DNA from: Propionicimonas sp.
GTDB taxonomy: Bacteria; Actinomycetota; Actinomycetes; Propionibacteriales; Propionibacteriaceae
Direction: 5' to 3'
Assembly (NCBI RefSeq): GCF_029975155.1
Contig: NZ_JARKPQ010000205.1
Location: 1 to 39,608, forward strand
DNA length: 39,608 nt
Part shown: positions 1 to 8,313 of the stretch, in pieces
How positions within the stretch are numbered: position 1 is the stretch's first letter
Layout of the letters: each line of letters starts with the position of its first letter
Notes under the pieces: generated by a model
Told to the model about the DNA's origin: nothing
The model's database searches: none
The model's input: the letters and a program-made list of their open reading frames with translations, nothing else
Position numbers and translations under genes: made by a program

Positions 1-1
1 G

Positions 2-151
2 GGCGTGGAGCGGATGCGCGAGCTGGTCGACCCGATCGGCGTGCCGTGCACCCTGGTCTGCGCGGCCCTGGACGACCACCTGAACGAGGTCGGGTACATC
101 GTGCCGGGCCTCGGAGACGCCGGCGACCGGCTCTACGGCCTGGCCCAGTGA
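2..151 (+). CDS. upp: Uracil phosphoribosyltransferase, C-terminal part
   Basis: Only the last 49 residues are present; the gene starts before the window. The enzyme makes UMP from uracil and PRPP in cytoplasmic pyrimidine salvage. The fragment holds the signature end of the family: an aspartate-rich [20 protein letters not shown] block, which forms the uracil-binding loop, followed by RLYG. The stop codon TGA (149-151) overlaps a GTG that probably starts the next gene, forming a GTGA junction. Identity is secure from this motif; nothing can be said about its promoter. Confidence 0.93.
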   Translation, partial: GVERMRELVDPIGVPCTLVCAALDDHLNEVGYIVPGLGDAGDRLYGLAQ

Positions 152-864
152 TTCCGTCGGATAGCGCGGAGGATTCTGCACCGACTTGCGTGGAGAATGC
201 TCCGCGATCTTCGGCCAGTCAGCGCCTTGCCGACATCTGGCCCCCGTTCGGCCTGCGGATCGAGGCCGGTCCGCTGGTGCTGCGCCCGGTCACGGACGAC
301 GTGCTGCCCGCGCTGATCGAGTTGGCACTGTCCGGAATCCACGCGCCGGAGACGATGCCCTTCTACGTGCCGTGGACGGACGCCCCGGCCGAGCAGCTGC
401 CCACCAACTTCGCCCAGTACCACTGGGGTGCCCGGGGCGGCTGGACCCGCGAGCACTGGGACCTGCAGTTCGCCGTCGAGCGGGACGGCGAACTGGTCGG
501 CGTGCAGGGCATCTCCTGCGCGAACTACCTGGTCACACGTACCGGCGAGACTGGGTCGTGGCTGGCGCAGCGCTTCCACGGCCAGGGCATCGGGACGGCG
601 ATGCGGCAGGCCATCTGCGCGTTCGTCTTCGACCACCTGGACGCGGAGGAGATCACCTCGGCCGCCTTCACCGACAACCCCGCCTCGAACGCAGTCAGCC
701 GCAAGGTCGGCTACCAACCGAACGGCGTCATCCGGAAGGCCCGCCGCCCCGGCGAGTGGCAGGCGAACCAGGAGTGGGTGCTCACCCCGGAGACGTTCGT
801 CCGCGGTGAGCCGATCAGCGCCACCGGCGTCGAGGCGTTCCGCAGGTTCATCGGCCTCGACTGA
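148..864 (+). CDS. GNAT family N-acetyltransferase (RimJ/RimL type)
   Basis: Predicted cytoplasmic acetyl-CoA-dependent N-acetyltransferase; the substrate is unknown. The acetyl-CoA pyrophosphate-binding loop is visible as [14 protein letters not shown], followed by the RimJ/RimL-type segment [16 protein letters not shown], where the late strand and helix of the fold lie. The protein is about 238 residues if started at GTG 148, which overlaps the upp stop as GTGA and suggests translational coupling. No clear Shine-Dalgarno is visible there, and a shorter start at GTG 190 is possible. A longer frame opens further upstream, but it lies inside upp and is not credible. It is convergent with the YbaK-like gene. 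Confidence 0.82.
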   Translation: MIPSDSAEDSAPTCVENAPRSSASQRLADIWPPFGLRIEAGPLVLRPVTDDVLPALIELALSGIHAPETMPFYVPWTDAPAEQLPTNFAQYHWGARGGWTREHWDLQFAVERDGELVGVQGISCANYLVTRTGETGSWLAQRFHGQGIGTAMRQAICAFVFDHLDAEEITSAAFTDNPASNAVSRKVGYQPNGVIRKARRPGEWQANQEWVLTPETFVRGEPISATGVEAFRRFIGLD

Positions 865-914
865 GCAGCACCTCGCTCCTCGGACACGCTCCTCAGGGGC
901 CGGTTGCCGACAGC

Positions 915-1445
915 TCAGAGGTCTCGGGCGAGCCCGTCCACCCGCTCGGCGCCGGGCAGGAGCAGCAGGTCGGCGCCGGGCAGCACGAGCTTGGCGCCGC
1001 GGACGCCGGCGCCGATGCAGACCAGGTCGGTGTCGGCGACGGCGCCGTCCACCCAGACCGGCCAGCCGGCGGGCAGGCCGACCGGAGTGATGCCGCCGTA
1101 CTCCATGCCGGACTCGGCGACGGCGTAGTCCATGGGCGCGAAGGACGCCTTGCGCACGTCCAGCCGGCGGCGCGCGACGTTGTTCACGTCCACCCGGCGG
1201 TGGGCGAGGGTCATGCAGCAGGCCCGCCGCTCCTCGCCACCGCGACGACCGAGCACGAGGACGGCGTTCGCCATCGCCTCCATCGGCAGGTCGTAGACCT
1301 GGCACAGGGTCTCGGTGTCGGCGTGGTCGGGGTCGATCTCGAACACCTCGGCGCGCGGCACGACGTCTCGGACGGCCGCCAGCACGGCGTCAGGCAACAG
1401 GTCGGGGCGCTCCAGGGCAGGGACGGGATTCAGCGTGCCGAACAC
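915..1445 (-). CDS. YbaK/EbsC family aminoacyl-tRNA deacylase
   Basis: Small single-domain member of the YbaK/EbsC/ProX superfamily, whose known members hydrolyse mischarged aminoacyl-tRNA in trans. The fold is recognisable from the pattern AVLVLGRRGGEERRACCMTL, then NNVARRRLDVRKASFAP, then GMEYGGITPVGLP. That last segment corresponds to the conserved K-A ... G-x2-GG-x3-P-G/V region. I choose GTG 1445 because a TAAGCT -10 box ends seven bases upstream and the product then begins FGTLNPVPAL, the usual start of actinobacterial homologues. ATG 1472 would add nine residues and lacks a ribosome site. Which amino acid is removed cannot be told from sequence. Confidence 0.78.
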   Translation of the reverse strand: MFGTLNPVPALERPDLLPDAVLAAVRDVVPRAEVFEIDPDHADTETLCQVYDLPMEAMANAVLVLGRRGGEERRACCMTLAHRRVDVNNVARRRLDVRKASFAPMDYAVAESGMEYGGITPVGLPAGWPVWVDGAVADTDLVCIGAGVRGAKLVLPGADLLLLPGAERVDGLARDL

Positions 1446-1452
1446 GCCCGCG

Positions 1453-1458
1453 AGCTTA
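1453..1458 (-). promoter_or_regulatory. -10 box TAAGCT for YbaK-like gene
   Basis: On the minus strand TAAGCT fits TANNNT and ends seven bases before GTG 1445, so the transcript would be leaderless or nearly so. No clear -35 hexamer is seen. Confidence 0.4.
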
Positions 1459-1472
1459 GCCAAGCCGTACAT

Positions 1473-1810
1473 GGGCGCTGGTCGGGCGTCCGAGTTCAGC
1501 CCCCTCGCCGCTCGGCGCCCAACCAGCAGAATGGCTCACGCGGCACCCCCCGATCCCGGCATGAGTCGTGGTCGATACTGGACCGGCCCCAAGGCCAGCG
1601 TAGGCCGAGGGCCACCCTGTCGAACAGGGAAGAAGATGCGCAGATGTGCGGCGCTCTGGGCATATTCCCTGATCGGGTCGCTCCGTGCGCCCCCCGCGTC
1701 TCGGACAACGGCTCGGCACGCGCTGGGTGCAGTCGATATTCTCGGCCTGCTGGCCAAGGTTCTCTGGTCGCAGCCTTACGACCACCACGGCCCAGAGGGG
1801 GAAAGCGACA
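1473..1810. other. Intergenic region upstream of gmd
   Basis: About 340 bases without a convincing gene. It separates the YbaK-like gene (leftward) from gmd (rightward), so it should hold the gmd promoter, but I see no single clear -10/-35 pair. One short frame from ATG 1644 reads [13 protein letters not shown], which resembles the N-terminus of class II glutamine amidotransferases such as asparagine synthase (Met-Cys-Gly). It has no continuation and may be a decayed 5' end or chance. Confidence 0.4.
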
Positions 1811-2851
1811 GTGGCTCGCAAAGCGCTCATCACCGGCATCACCGGACAGGACGGCTCCTACTTGGCAGAGCTGCTGCTGAGCAAGGGTTACGAGGTCCAC
1901 GGCATCGTGCGACGTGCATCGACGTTCAACACCCGGCGGATCGACCATCTGTACGTCGATCCGCACACGAGCGACGTCCGGCTCTTCCTGCACTACGGCG
2001 ACCTGGACGACGGCGCCCGGCTGGTCAGCCTGCTCCATGCCATTCAGCCTGACGAGGTCTACAACCTCGCCGCGCAGTCACATGTGCGGGTGAGCTTCGA
2101 TGAGCCGGTGCACACCACCGACACCGACGCGATGGGCGCCATCCGGCTGCTGGAGGCCGTGCGCAGCTCGGGTCTGCACTGCCGCTACTACCAGGCGTCC
2201 ACGTCGGAGATGTTCGGGGCCACGCCGCCGCCGCAGGGGGAGGACACGCCCTTCTACCCCCGTTCGCCGTACGGAGCGGCGAAGGTGTACGCGTACTGGG
2301 TCACGCGCAACTACCGCGAGGCGTACGGGATCTTCGCGGTGAACGGGATCCTGTTCAACCACGAGTCCCCTCGGCGCGGTGAGACCTTCGTCACCCGCAA
2401 GGTGACTCGCGCGGTCGCCCGGATCAAGGCCGGCCTGGAGGACTCGGTCTACATGGGAAACCTCGACGCCATCCGTGACTGGGGCTACGCGCCGGAGTAC
2501 GTGGAGGGTATGTGGCGGATGCTGCAGGTGGACGAGCCGGAGGACTTCGTGCTCGCCACCGGCGTCGGCTACACCGTGCGACAGTTCGTGGAGGCGGCGT
2601 TCGCCCGCGCGGGCCTGAACTGGGCCGACCACGTCAAGTTCGACGAGCGCTACCTGCGCCCGACCGAGGTCGACGCTCTGATCGGGGACGCGGGCAAGGC
2701 CGCGGACAAGCTCGGCTGGCGCGCGAGCGTCACCGGCGACGAACTGGCGCGGATCATGGTCGACGCAGACATCGAGGCGCTCGCCGACGTGACCGGACGC
2801 TGGATCGACCGACCCCGGTTCGTGGCCGAGCCGGACCCCGTCCATGGCTGA
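1811..2851 (+). CDS. gmd: GDP-mannose 4,6-dehydratase
   Basis: Converts GDP-D-mannose to GDP-4-keto-6-deoxymannose, the first step towards GDP-L-fucose (or GDP-rhamnose/perosamine). It is an extended short-chain dehydrogenase of 346 residues, normal for the family. The NADP-binding loop [11 protein letters not shown] starts near residue 8, STSEMFG supplies the Ser/Thr and Glu of the active site, and SPYGAAK carries the catalytic Tyr and Lys near residues 154 and 158. Later motifs [15 protein letters not shown] and [18 protein letters not shown] are classic Gmd. GTG 1811 follows a purine-rich GGGGGAAAG site, and the upstream extension of the frame is not conserved-looking. It overlaps fcl by eight bases, so the two are co-translated. 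Confidence 0.96.
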   Translation: MARKALITGITGQDGSYLAELLLSKGYEVHGIVRRASTFNTRRIDHLYVDPHTSDVRLFLHYGDLDDGARLVSLLHAIQPDEVYNLAAQSHVRVSFDEPVHTTDTDAMGAIRLLEAVRSSGLHCRYYQASTSEMFGATPPPQGEDTPFYPRSPYGAAKVYAYWVTRNYREAYGIFAVNGILFNHESPRRGETFVTRKVTRAVARIKAGLEDSVYMGNLDAIRDWGYAPEYVEGMWRMLQVDEPEDFVLATGVGYTVRQFVEAAFARAGLNWADHVKFDERYLRPTEVDALIGDAGKAADKLGWRASVTGDELARIMVDADIEALADVTGRWIDRPRFVAEPDPVHG

Positions 2852-3809
2852 GTTCACGCCCGCGCCCCTCGATCGAACGGCGCCGTTCTACGTCGCGGGC
2901 CATCGCGGTCTGGTCGGTTCCGCCATCTGGCGCACGCTCGAGTCGGCCGGCTTCACCTATCTGGTCGGCGCCACGTCGGCGGAGCTGGATCTTCGGGATC
3001 GACCCGCGGTCTTCGACTTCCTGCGGAAGGTCCGGCCGCGCTACGTGGTGCTCGCCGCGGCGAAGGTGGGCGGCATCCTCGCGAACAACACCTATCCGGT
3101 GGATTTCCTCAGCGAGAATCTGCAGATCCAGACCAGCGTGCTGGACGCCGCCGTGGACGCCGGGGTCGAGAGGCTGCTGTTCCTGGGTTCGTCCTGCATC
3201 TACCCCGCGCACTCGCCTCAGCCGATCAAGGAGGAGTACCTCCTCACCGGGCACCTGGAACCGACCAACGACGCGTACGCGATCGCCAAGATCGCCGGGA
3301 TCCTCCATGTGCAGGCCGTCCGGCGGCAGTACGGACTGCCGTGGATCTCCGCGATGCCGACCAATCTCTACGGCCCGGGCGACAACTTCTCGAAGGCCGG
3401 ATCGCACGTCCTGCCGGCGTTGATCCGTCGCTACGAGGAGGCGGTGCACAACCCCGGCTCGCCGGTCGTGAACTGGGGCTCGGGCACTCCGCGGCGCGAG
3501 TTCCTGCACGTCGACGACATGGCACGGGCGTGCCTCTTCCTGCTGGAGCACTACGACGGACCGTCCCAGGTCAACGTGGGCACCGGCTCGGACGTCACGA
3601 TCCGCGAGCTCGCCGAGATGGTGGCGCGAGCGACCGGCTATGCGGGCGATGTGGAATGGGACCTCAGCAAGCCGGACGGCATGCAGCGCAAGCTGCTCGA
3701 CGTCGGCCTGCTCACCTCGCTCGGGTGGCGTCCGCAGGTCGGCCTGGAAGCCGGCATCGCCGACGTCGTGAGCTGGTACCGCACCCACGGGGCGGACGCG
3801 AGGCTCTAG
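2844..3809 (+). CDS. fcl: GDP-L-fucose synthase
   Basis: Epimerase/reductase that turns GDP-4-keto-6-deoxymannose into GDP-L-fucose, the donor for fucosylated surface glycans. The protein has 321 residues, normal for the family. Seen in order: the Rossmann loop [10 protein letters not shown] near residue 19, AAAKVGGI, the SSCIYP active-site segment, and AYAIAKI with the catalytic Tyr and Lys near residues 145 and 149. NLYGPGDNF and [12 protein letters not shown] follow. ATG 2844 lies inside the end of gmd. No fucosyltransferase can be named nearby, so where GDP-fucose is used (possibly the island starting near 6 kb) is inferred. Confidence 0.95.
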   Translation: MAEFTPAPLDRTAPFYVAGHRGLVGSAIWRTLESAGFTYLVGATSAELDLRDRPAVFDFLRKVRPRYVVLAAAKVGGILANNTYPVDFLSENLQIQTSVLDAAVDAGVERLLFLGSSCIYPAHSPQPIKEEYLLTGHLEPTNDAYAIAKIAGILHVQAVRRQYGLPWISAMPTNLYGPGDNFSKAGSHVLPALIRRYEEAVHNPGSPVVNWGSGTPRREFLHVDDMARACLFLLEHYDGPSQVNVGTGSDVTIRELAEMVARATGYAGDVEWDLSKPDGMQRKLLDVGLLTSLGWRPQVGLEAGIADVVSWYRTHGADARL

Positions 3810-3821
3810 TAAGGGGCACCA

Positions 3822-3913
3822 ACTCCGGATGTCAGTTTCGACGAAATTCTGACTTCACGAGCGACGAATCTGGGATTTCAGTTACGACGGATCTGGGATT
3901 TCGGGACGATGGG
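3822..3913 (+). repeat. Array A: four 23-bp tandem direct repeats
   Basis: Four contiguous units at 3822-3844, 3845-3867, 3868-3890 and 3891-3913 with no spacers. Units 3 and 4 both begin ATCTGGGATTTC; units 1 to 3 all end CGACG plus a purine, and units 1 and 3 share TCAGTT before it. Similarity decays with distance from the gene: unit 1 matches unit 3 at 16 of 23 positions by hand count. The array ends four bases before a TATGCT box and a broken DUF4143 gene. The same architecture recurs at 21977-22068. The likely role, operator or protein-binding iteron, is inference. Confidence 0.8.
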
Positions 3914-3917
3914 GACA

Positions 3918-3923
3918 TATGCT
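3918..3923 (+). promoter_or_regulatory. -10 box TATGCT for the DUF4143 remnant
   Basis: TATGCT fits TANNNT and is followed by exactly six bases and GTG 3930, the arrangement of a leaderless transcript. Its -35 region would fall inside the last 23-bp repeat. Confidence 0.5.
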
Positions 3924-3929
3924 GCCGTG

Positions 3930-4109
3930 GTGACCAGCTATCGTCCCCGCGTCGCGGATGCCGAACTGCACTACCTGATGGACTTCATGGGGGCCGTCCT
4001 GATCGAGGGCGCGACTGCTTCCGGCATGGCAGCGGCGTCCTCGCCAGGAGCCGCGACAACGCGGCAACAAAGTAGGCGCGTCAGCGCAGCCGCGCCTTAT
4101 TGTCCTTGA
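3930..4109 (+). pseudogene. Truncated DUF4143/AAA ATPase, 5' remnant
   Basis: The frame from GTG 3930 begins VTSYRPRVADAELHYLM and continues FMGAVLIEGATASG. The complete ATPase encoded at 20689-21963 has KYRPRVIDEALRRAL and AGAVVIEGARASGKT at the same place, so this is a homologue. Resemblance stops exactly where the Walker A lysine and threonine should follow Ser-Gly. After that the frame is low-complexity and runs into the 3' end of the NYN gene, stopping at 4109. Only about 30 codons are left, yet promoter and repeat array are intact. It is a decayed or truncated gene, not a functional ATPase. Confidence 0.68.
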
Positions 4110-4893
4110 CCTCGACCTGACTCGTGTAGCGACCGAGGAGTTCACTGAAATTCCCGGCGCCGTAGTCGCCTTCCTTGAAGGCGGGTTCGATCCGGAGTAT
4201 CTGGTTCTTCAATGCGCTGAGTGCGTGCCACCCGCGCTCGGGGTGCTGTGCATCCAAGCCTCGTAGGGCTTCGTTGATGAGCGGATATGGCCGCCGCAGC
4301 GTCCGCGATCCCAGATCCGGCTGCACCGCACCTTTTCGTGCAGGCTTGGCGTCTTCCTTTTCCGCCTCGGCTTCGAGCGTCTGCCGGTTATCGAGCAACT
4401 CGTCGTAGTCGACGTACACGTCGCAGGCGCTCGCCAGCGTCTTGCTGATGCTGCCCGCCACGCCCACACCCAGCACGACCCTTCCAAGGCGGCGCGCACG
4501 CTGCGCGAGCGGCACGAAGTCCGAGTCGCCAGCCACGATGACAACATGCGTCAGGTCGTCATGCAAGTAAAGGTCCTCGATTGCATCGACAGCCAGCCGA
4601 ATGTCAGCGCCGTTCTTGGTCCTCGTCGCTGGGAAGAGCTGTACTAACTCAACCGCGCGGGCAACGAGCTGCGCCTGGTAGTCAGCGTTCTTCTTCACCG
4701 ACCAGTCGGCGTACGCCCGCGAAATGGTCAGGCGGCCGTATCGGGTGGCGAAGTCGAGCAGCACGTCGATCGCGACCGTCGCCGAAGCTCCGGTCTCCTT
4801 CACTTGGCTGGCCCGGGAGATGATTACGTTGTCGAAGTCGATGTAGATCGCGACACGCGACTCGGAACTGGTCACATCCAGAATCCCAGCCAC
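4081..4893 (-). CDS. NYN domain RNase-like protein with C-terminal OST-HTH domain
   Basis: 270-residue protein of the DUF88/LabA type. The N-terminal NYN (PIN-like) domain shows the expected acidic metal-site residues in YIDFDNVIIS, GADIRLAVDAIEDL and VIVAGDSDFVPLAQRAR. After a charged linker near residues 175-195 comes a LOTUS/OST-HTH-like region (PLINEALRGL ... GNFSELLGRY), an RNA-binding winged helix in known proteins. The likely role is RNA cleavage or binding in the cytoplasm; the target is unknown. It starts at GTG 4893 behind a GAGGT site. It lies downstream of menB on the same strand with a 107-base gap, so it may be read from the menB promoter or its own. Confidence 0.83.
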   Translation of the reverse strand: MAGILDVTSSESRVAIYIDFDNVIISRASQVKETGASATVAIDVLLDFATRYGRLTISRAYADWSVKKNADYQAQLVARAVELVQLFPATRTKNGADIRLAVDAIEDLYLHDDLTHVVIVAGDSDFVPLAQRARRLGRVVLGVGVAGSISKTLASACDVYVDYDELLDNRQTLEAEAEKEDAKPARKGAVQPDLGSRTLRRPYPLINEALRGLDAQHPERGWHALSALKNQILRIEPAFKEGDYGAGNFSELLGRYTSQVEVKDNKARLR

Positions 4894-5000
4894 AGATCAG
4901 ACCTCTCAGCGGGCACTCCGCACGCTGCGACCGAACTTCTTGCACATCTCTGCTACATCTAGCGACCCAAACGGCTTCTGACCTGCGCAAACTCGCCATT

Positions 5001-5921
5001 TCAGTAGTAGTAGGGGAACCTCGACCAGTCGGGTGAGCGCTTCTCCAGGAAGGCGTCGCGGCCCTCGACCGCCTCGTCGGTCATGTAGGCCAGTCGGGTG
5101 GTCTCCCCGGCGAACACCTGCTGGCCGACCAGGCCGTCGTCGATGGCGTTGAACGCGAACTTCAGCATCCGCTGCGCGGTGGGACTCTTCGCGCAGATCT
5201 TCGCTGCCCATTCCAGGCCGACGGTCTCCAACTCCGCGTGGGGGACGACGCGGTTCACCGTGCCCATCTCGTAGGCGCGCTGCGCGTCGTAGGTGTCGCC
5301 GAGGAAGAAGATCTCCCGCGCCACCTTCTGGCCGACCTGCCGGGCCAGGTACGCGGAGCCGAAGCCGGCGTCGAAGGAACCGACGTCGGCGTCCGTCTGC
5401 TTGAACCGGGCGTGCTCCGCCGAGGCGAGAGTGAGGTCGCAGACCACGTGCAGCGAGTGCCCTCCGCCGGCCGCCCAGCCGTTGACCAGGGCGATCACCA
5501 CCTTGGGCATGAACCGGATCAGCCGCTGCACCTCCAGGATGTGCAGCCGGCCGAGGCGTGCGGCGTCCACCGTCGAACCGCTGGTCGAGCCTGTCGAGAC
5601 CTCGGCATCGCTCGTCTGGTACTCGTAGCCCGCCCGCCCCCGGATCCGCTGGTCGCCACCCGAACAGAAGGCCCAGCCACCGTCCCTGGGGGACGGGCCG
5701 TTGCCGGTGAGCAGCACGCAGCCCACGTCCGGACTCGTCCGGGCGTGGTCGAGCGCGGTGTACAGCTCGTCGACGGTGTGCGGACGGAAGGCGTTGCGCA
5801 CCTCGGGCCGGTCGAAAGCGATCCGCACCGCCGGCACGTCGGCGGCCCGATGGTAGGTGATGTCGCTGAAGTCGAACCCGTCGACGGGACGCCACCGCTC
5901 GGGCTGCCAGGGGTTGGTCAT
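5001..5921 (-). CDS. menB: 1,4-dihydroxy-2-naphthoyl-CoA synthase
   Basis: Crotonase-fold enzyme that closes the second ring of the menaquinone head group from o-succinylbenzoyl-CoA. The 306 residues carry the family hallmarks FDRPEVRNAFRPHTVDEL, GWAFCSGGDQRIRGR, GWAAGGGHSLHVVCDLTLAS, FKQTDADVGSF and the C-terminal KRSPDWSRFPYYY. Start ATG 5921 sits six bases after a TACCCT box. Oddity: near residues 107-115, in the mobile loop before TVDAARLGRLHI, the protein reads EVSTGSTSGS. That stretch is encoded by a copy of the REP-like repeat found elsewhere in the window, and the loop is about eight residues longer than in mycobacterial MenB as I recall it. The reading frame stays open, so function is probably kept. 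Confidence 0.95.
   Translation of the reverse strand: MTNPWQPERWRPVDGFDFSDITYHRAADVPAVRIAFDRPEVRNAFRPHTVDELYTALDHARTSPDVGCVLLTGNGPSPRDGGWAFCSGGDQRIRGRAGYEYQTSDAEVSTGSTSGSTVDAARLGRLHILEVQRLIRFMPKVVIALVNGWAAGGGHSLHVVCDLTLASAEHARFKQTDADVGSFDAGFGSAYLARQVGQKVAREIFFLGDTYDAQRAYEMGTVNRVVPHAELETVGLEWAAKICAKSPTAQRMLKFAFNAIDDGLVGQQVFAGETTRLAYMTDEAVEGRDAFLEKRSPDWSRFPYYY
5577..5602 (-). repeat. REP-like element copy 1, inside menB
   Basis: On the minus strand it reads GTCTCGACAGGCTCGACCAG followed by CGGT, one base off the form GTCTCGACAAGCTCGACCAG seen at 22838 and 27549. It is inserted in frame in a coding sequence. Confidence 0.75.
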
Positions 5922-5927
5922 GGGCTC

Positions 5928-5933
5928 AGGGTA
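5928..5933 (-). promoter_or_regulatory. -10 box TACCCT for menB
   Basis: TACCCT (minus strand) is followed by exactly six bases and ATG 5921, giving a predicted leaderless mRNA. No ribosome site is visible between them. Confidence 0.5.
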
Positions 5934-6012
5934 GCGAGGACGCGTTGCGGCGGTATGGCAGCATGGCGGCAGAGCCGGCCGCCCAGGACCGGCCGAGCTG
6001 TGGGGGGACACT

Positions 6013-6498
6013 GTGGCCGGACGCGTGAGTGCACCGAGCCGCTTTCGACTGGCGATCAGCGGCACACTGCTGGTGTGCTACGTCGCGATCGTGGCTGCGG
6101 CGACGATGTGGCCCACGCCGGTGGACACGCCACTCGTCGGAGCGATCACCCGCCTGCTCGACCTGCTGCACCGGCACGGTCTGCCGATGTGGTTCGGCTA
6201 CGGCGATCTCGAGTTCATCGCGAACATCCTGATGTTCGTGCCGTTGGGGTTCCTGCTCGCCCTGGCGCTGCCGCAGCGGAAGTGGTGGCTGGTGGTGCTG
6301 CTGATTCCCGCGGTGTCCTTCGGGATCGAGATCGTGCAGGGCGAGTTCCTGGTGGCCCGATTCGCCTCCATCTGGGACGTCGCGGCGAACACCTTCGGGG
6401 GGTACATGGGCGCCATCACCTGTTACGTGCTGCGCGCGCTGGTGCATTTCCGGGACCGGCTGGTCGTGGCGGAGGCCCTTGCCGGACGTCACCGATGA
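6013..6498 (+). CDS. VanZ-like family membrane protein
   Basis: 161-residue integral membrane protein with about four hydrophobic helices. Family marks are MWPTPVDTP after the first helix, the FIANILMFVPLGFLLALAL segment, and SFGIEIVQGEFL ... SIWDVAANTFGGYMGA, the conserved acidic/aromatic core of VanZ-like proteins. GTG 6013 follows a GGGGGACA ribosome site. VanZ homologues are linked to low-level teicoplanin resistance in enterococci, but most actinobacterial copies have no proven role and many lie by surface-polymer genes. It precedes the DUF4012 gene by 36 bases on the same strand and may mark the left edge of the polysaccharide island. Confidence 0.85.
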   Translation: MAGRVSAPSRFRLAISGTLLVCYVAIVAAATMWPTPVDTPLVGAITRLLDLLHRHGLPMWFGYGDLEFIANILMFVPLGFLLALALPQRKWWLVVLLIPAVSFGIEIVQGEFLVARFASIWDVAANTFGGYMGAITCYVLRALVHFRDRLVVAEALAGRHR

Positions 6499-6522
6499 GC
6501 CTCCTGGATTGCCTGCGCCCGG

Positions 6523-6528
6523 TAGCCT
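6523..6528 (+). promoter_or_regulatory. -10 box TAGCCT for the DUF4012 gene
   Basis: TAGCCT is followed by six bases and GTG 6535; predicted leaderless start inside the vanZ-DUF4012 gap. Confidence 0.45.
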
Positions 6529-6534
6529 TGGCGC

Positions 6535-8313
6535 GTGCCTGAAGCAGAAGAGCCGCTCGCGGGGGACGCCGCAACCCCGGGCGGGAACCCGAAGGGCCCC
6601 CGTCCACGCCGTGTCGCCGGGAGGCGCCGCCGGTGGTGGCTCTGGACGATCCTCGGCGTTGTGGTCGTCGGCCTGGCGGTCGCAGGGTGGCTGGCCTTCA
6701 GAGTGCTCACGGTCAAGAACGAGCTCGAGGCCGCTCAGGCGTCGCTGGCCGCCGTGCAGAAGGGCGGGGACACCAGCGACGCCGTGACGTCGATCGCCAC
6801 GCACGCCACGGTTGCCGCGGCCGCGGCGAACGACCCGGTCTGGCGGGCCTTCGAGAGCACGCCGATGGCCGGCGACAACCTGCGTGCGGTCCGGCTGGCG
6901 TCCGAATCGCTGGAGACGCTGACCGCGGGGCTCGCCGTGCCGGTGCTGGACGCCTTCCACGGCACGGGCGACGAGCCGGTGCTGGCCCGGATCATCCCGA
7001 TCATGCAGTCCGCGCAGCCCAGGGTGGCCGAGTTGTCGGTGAGCGTCGCGGAGGTGCAGAAGTCCACGTCTCTTGTCTCGCAGGTGCGCAGCGGGGTCGA
7101 CCAGGTGAGCCAGGTCCTCGGCGTCGCCAACCCGGCGCTCGACATGCTGCCGCGAATGCTGGGTGCGGACGGGCCGAAGAACTACCTGATGGTGGCGCAG
7201 AACAATGCGGAGTCGGTCGGCCTGGGCGGCAGTGCGGCATCGCAGACGCTGATCCGGATCACGGACGGCAAGCCCGAGATCAAGAAGCAGACCGACAGCA
7301 ACGACTTCCGGATGGACAAGAAGCTCGACGTGGACATCGACAAGAGCGCGACCAAGCTCTTCGGCGAAACGATGCTGTACCGCATCAACGCGTCCGTGAG
7401 CCGTCCGGACTTTCCGACCGCGGCCCAGCTGATCAAGGCCTTCTGGCAACGAGACATCCGCGACGACGAGATCGACGGGGTGGTCTCGATCGACCCGATC
7501 GCGCTGTCGCACGTGCTGAAGGCGACCGGGCCGATCAAGGTCGCCGGCGGTGAGGAGGCCACGAGCGAGAACATCGTCCGGCTGGTGCTGAGCGACGTCT
7601 ACGCGCGCGCCAGCAGCCCCGACGAGAGCGACGGCTTCTTCAAGCAGGTTGCCCTCGCCGTGTTCGAGAAGGTCTCCACTGGCCAGTTCGACCCGAAAGC
7701 GATGCTGACCGCCGTGCAGACCGGCATCGACGGGGGCAACATCCTGTTCTGGAGTGCGGACGAGGAGATCCAGGAGCGGGTCGCCGGCATGCGGATCGGC
7801 GGCATCCTGCCGACGGACAACACCGAGCAGACCACGCTTGGGGTGTTCTTCCGCGATCATTCGCTCGGCGCCAAGATCGACTACTACATGAAGCCGGCCG
7901 TGGCGCTCAGCGCGACCTGCTCGGCGGACGGCACCACGGTGTTCAACGCCGACGTCACCCTGCACCTGGACATCTCCCAGGCGAAGGCGGACAAGTTGCC
8001 CGACTACGTGAAGAGCGCACCCTGGGGCGCGACGAGATTCGACACCGAGGTCTTCGTCTACGGCCCGCCCGGGACGACCGCGGGGAAAGTCACACTCGAC
8101 GCCACGACCAAGCTGCTGCGCAAGGTTCCCGTCGAGGACCTCGGCCGTCCGGTGTCGTCGTTCAAGGTCACGCTCAAGCCGGGCGAGTCCCGGACGGTCA
8201 CGGTGCCGTTCCAGGGCACCGCCAGCGCCTACGGCCCGCTCGCGCTGCGGACGACGCCGATGGTGCACGCCACCAAGGTCACGCTGGCGGACGGACGCTG
8301 CGCCGCGAAGTGA
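6535..8313 (+). CDS. DUF4012 domain-containing membrane-anchored protein
   Basis: 592-residue protein with a short Pro/Arg-rich cytoplasmic head (RRRRWW), one transmembrane helix near residues 33-54 and a large extracytoplasmic part. That part contains a helical region to about residue 190 and then the DUF4012 core (LPRMLGADGPKNYLMVAQNN, an NNAE-type motif). DUF4012 proteins occur beside actinobacterial exopolysaccharide genes, and a role in assembly or attachment of surface polymer is often suggested but not shown. The C-terminal part (FKVTLKPGESRTVTVPF) looks like a beta-rich domain. Start GTG 6535 has no ribosome site but a well-placed -10 box. Base composition is still that of the host, unlike the next gene. 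Confidence 0.85.
   Translation: MPEAEEPLAGDAATPGGNPKGPRPRRVAGRRRRWWLWTILGVVVVGLAVAGWLAFRVLTVKNELEAAQASLAAVQKGGDTSDAVTSIATHATVAAAAANDPVWRAFESTPMAGDNLRAVRLASESLETLTAGLAVPVLDAFHGTGDEPVLARIIPIMQSAQPRVAELSVSVAEVQKSTSLVSQVRSGVDQVSQVLGVANPALDMLPRMLGADGPKNYLMVAQNNAESVGLGGSAASQTLIRITDGKPEIKKQTDSNDFRMDKKLDVDIDKSATKLFGETMLYRINASVSRPDFPTAAQLIKAFWQRDIRDDEIDGVVSIDPIALSHVLKATGPIKVAGGEEATSENIVRLVLSDVYARASSPDESDGFFKQVALAVFEKVSTGQFDPKAMLTAVQTGIDGGNILFWSADEEIQERVAGMRIGGILPTDNTEQTTLGVFFRDHSLGAKIDYYMKPAVALSATCSADGTTVFNADVTLHLDISQAKADKLPDYVKSAPWGATRFDTEVFVYGPPGTTAGKVTLDATTKLLRKVPVEDLGRPVSSFKVTLKPGESRTVTVPFQGTASAYGPLALRTTPMVHATKVTLADGRCAAK

Noticed and set aside
133..1305. 390-residue minus-strand frame
   Set aside because: Mostly antisense to the GNAT gene and out of frame with the YbaK-like gene; no conserved motif.
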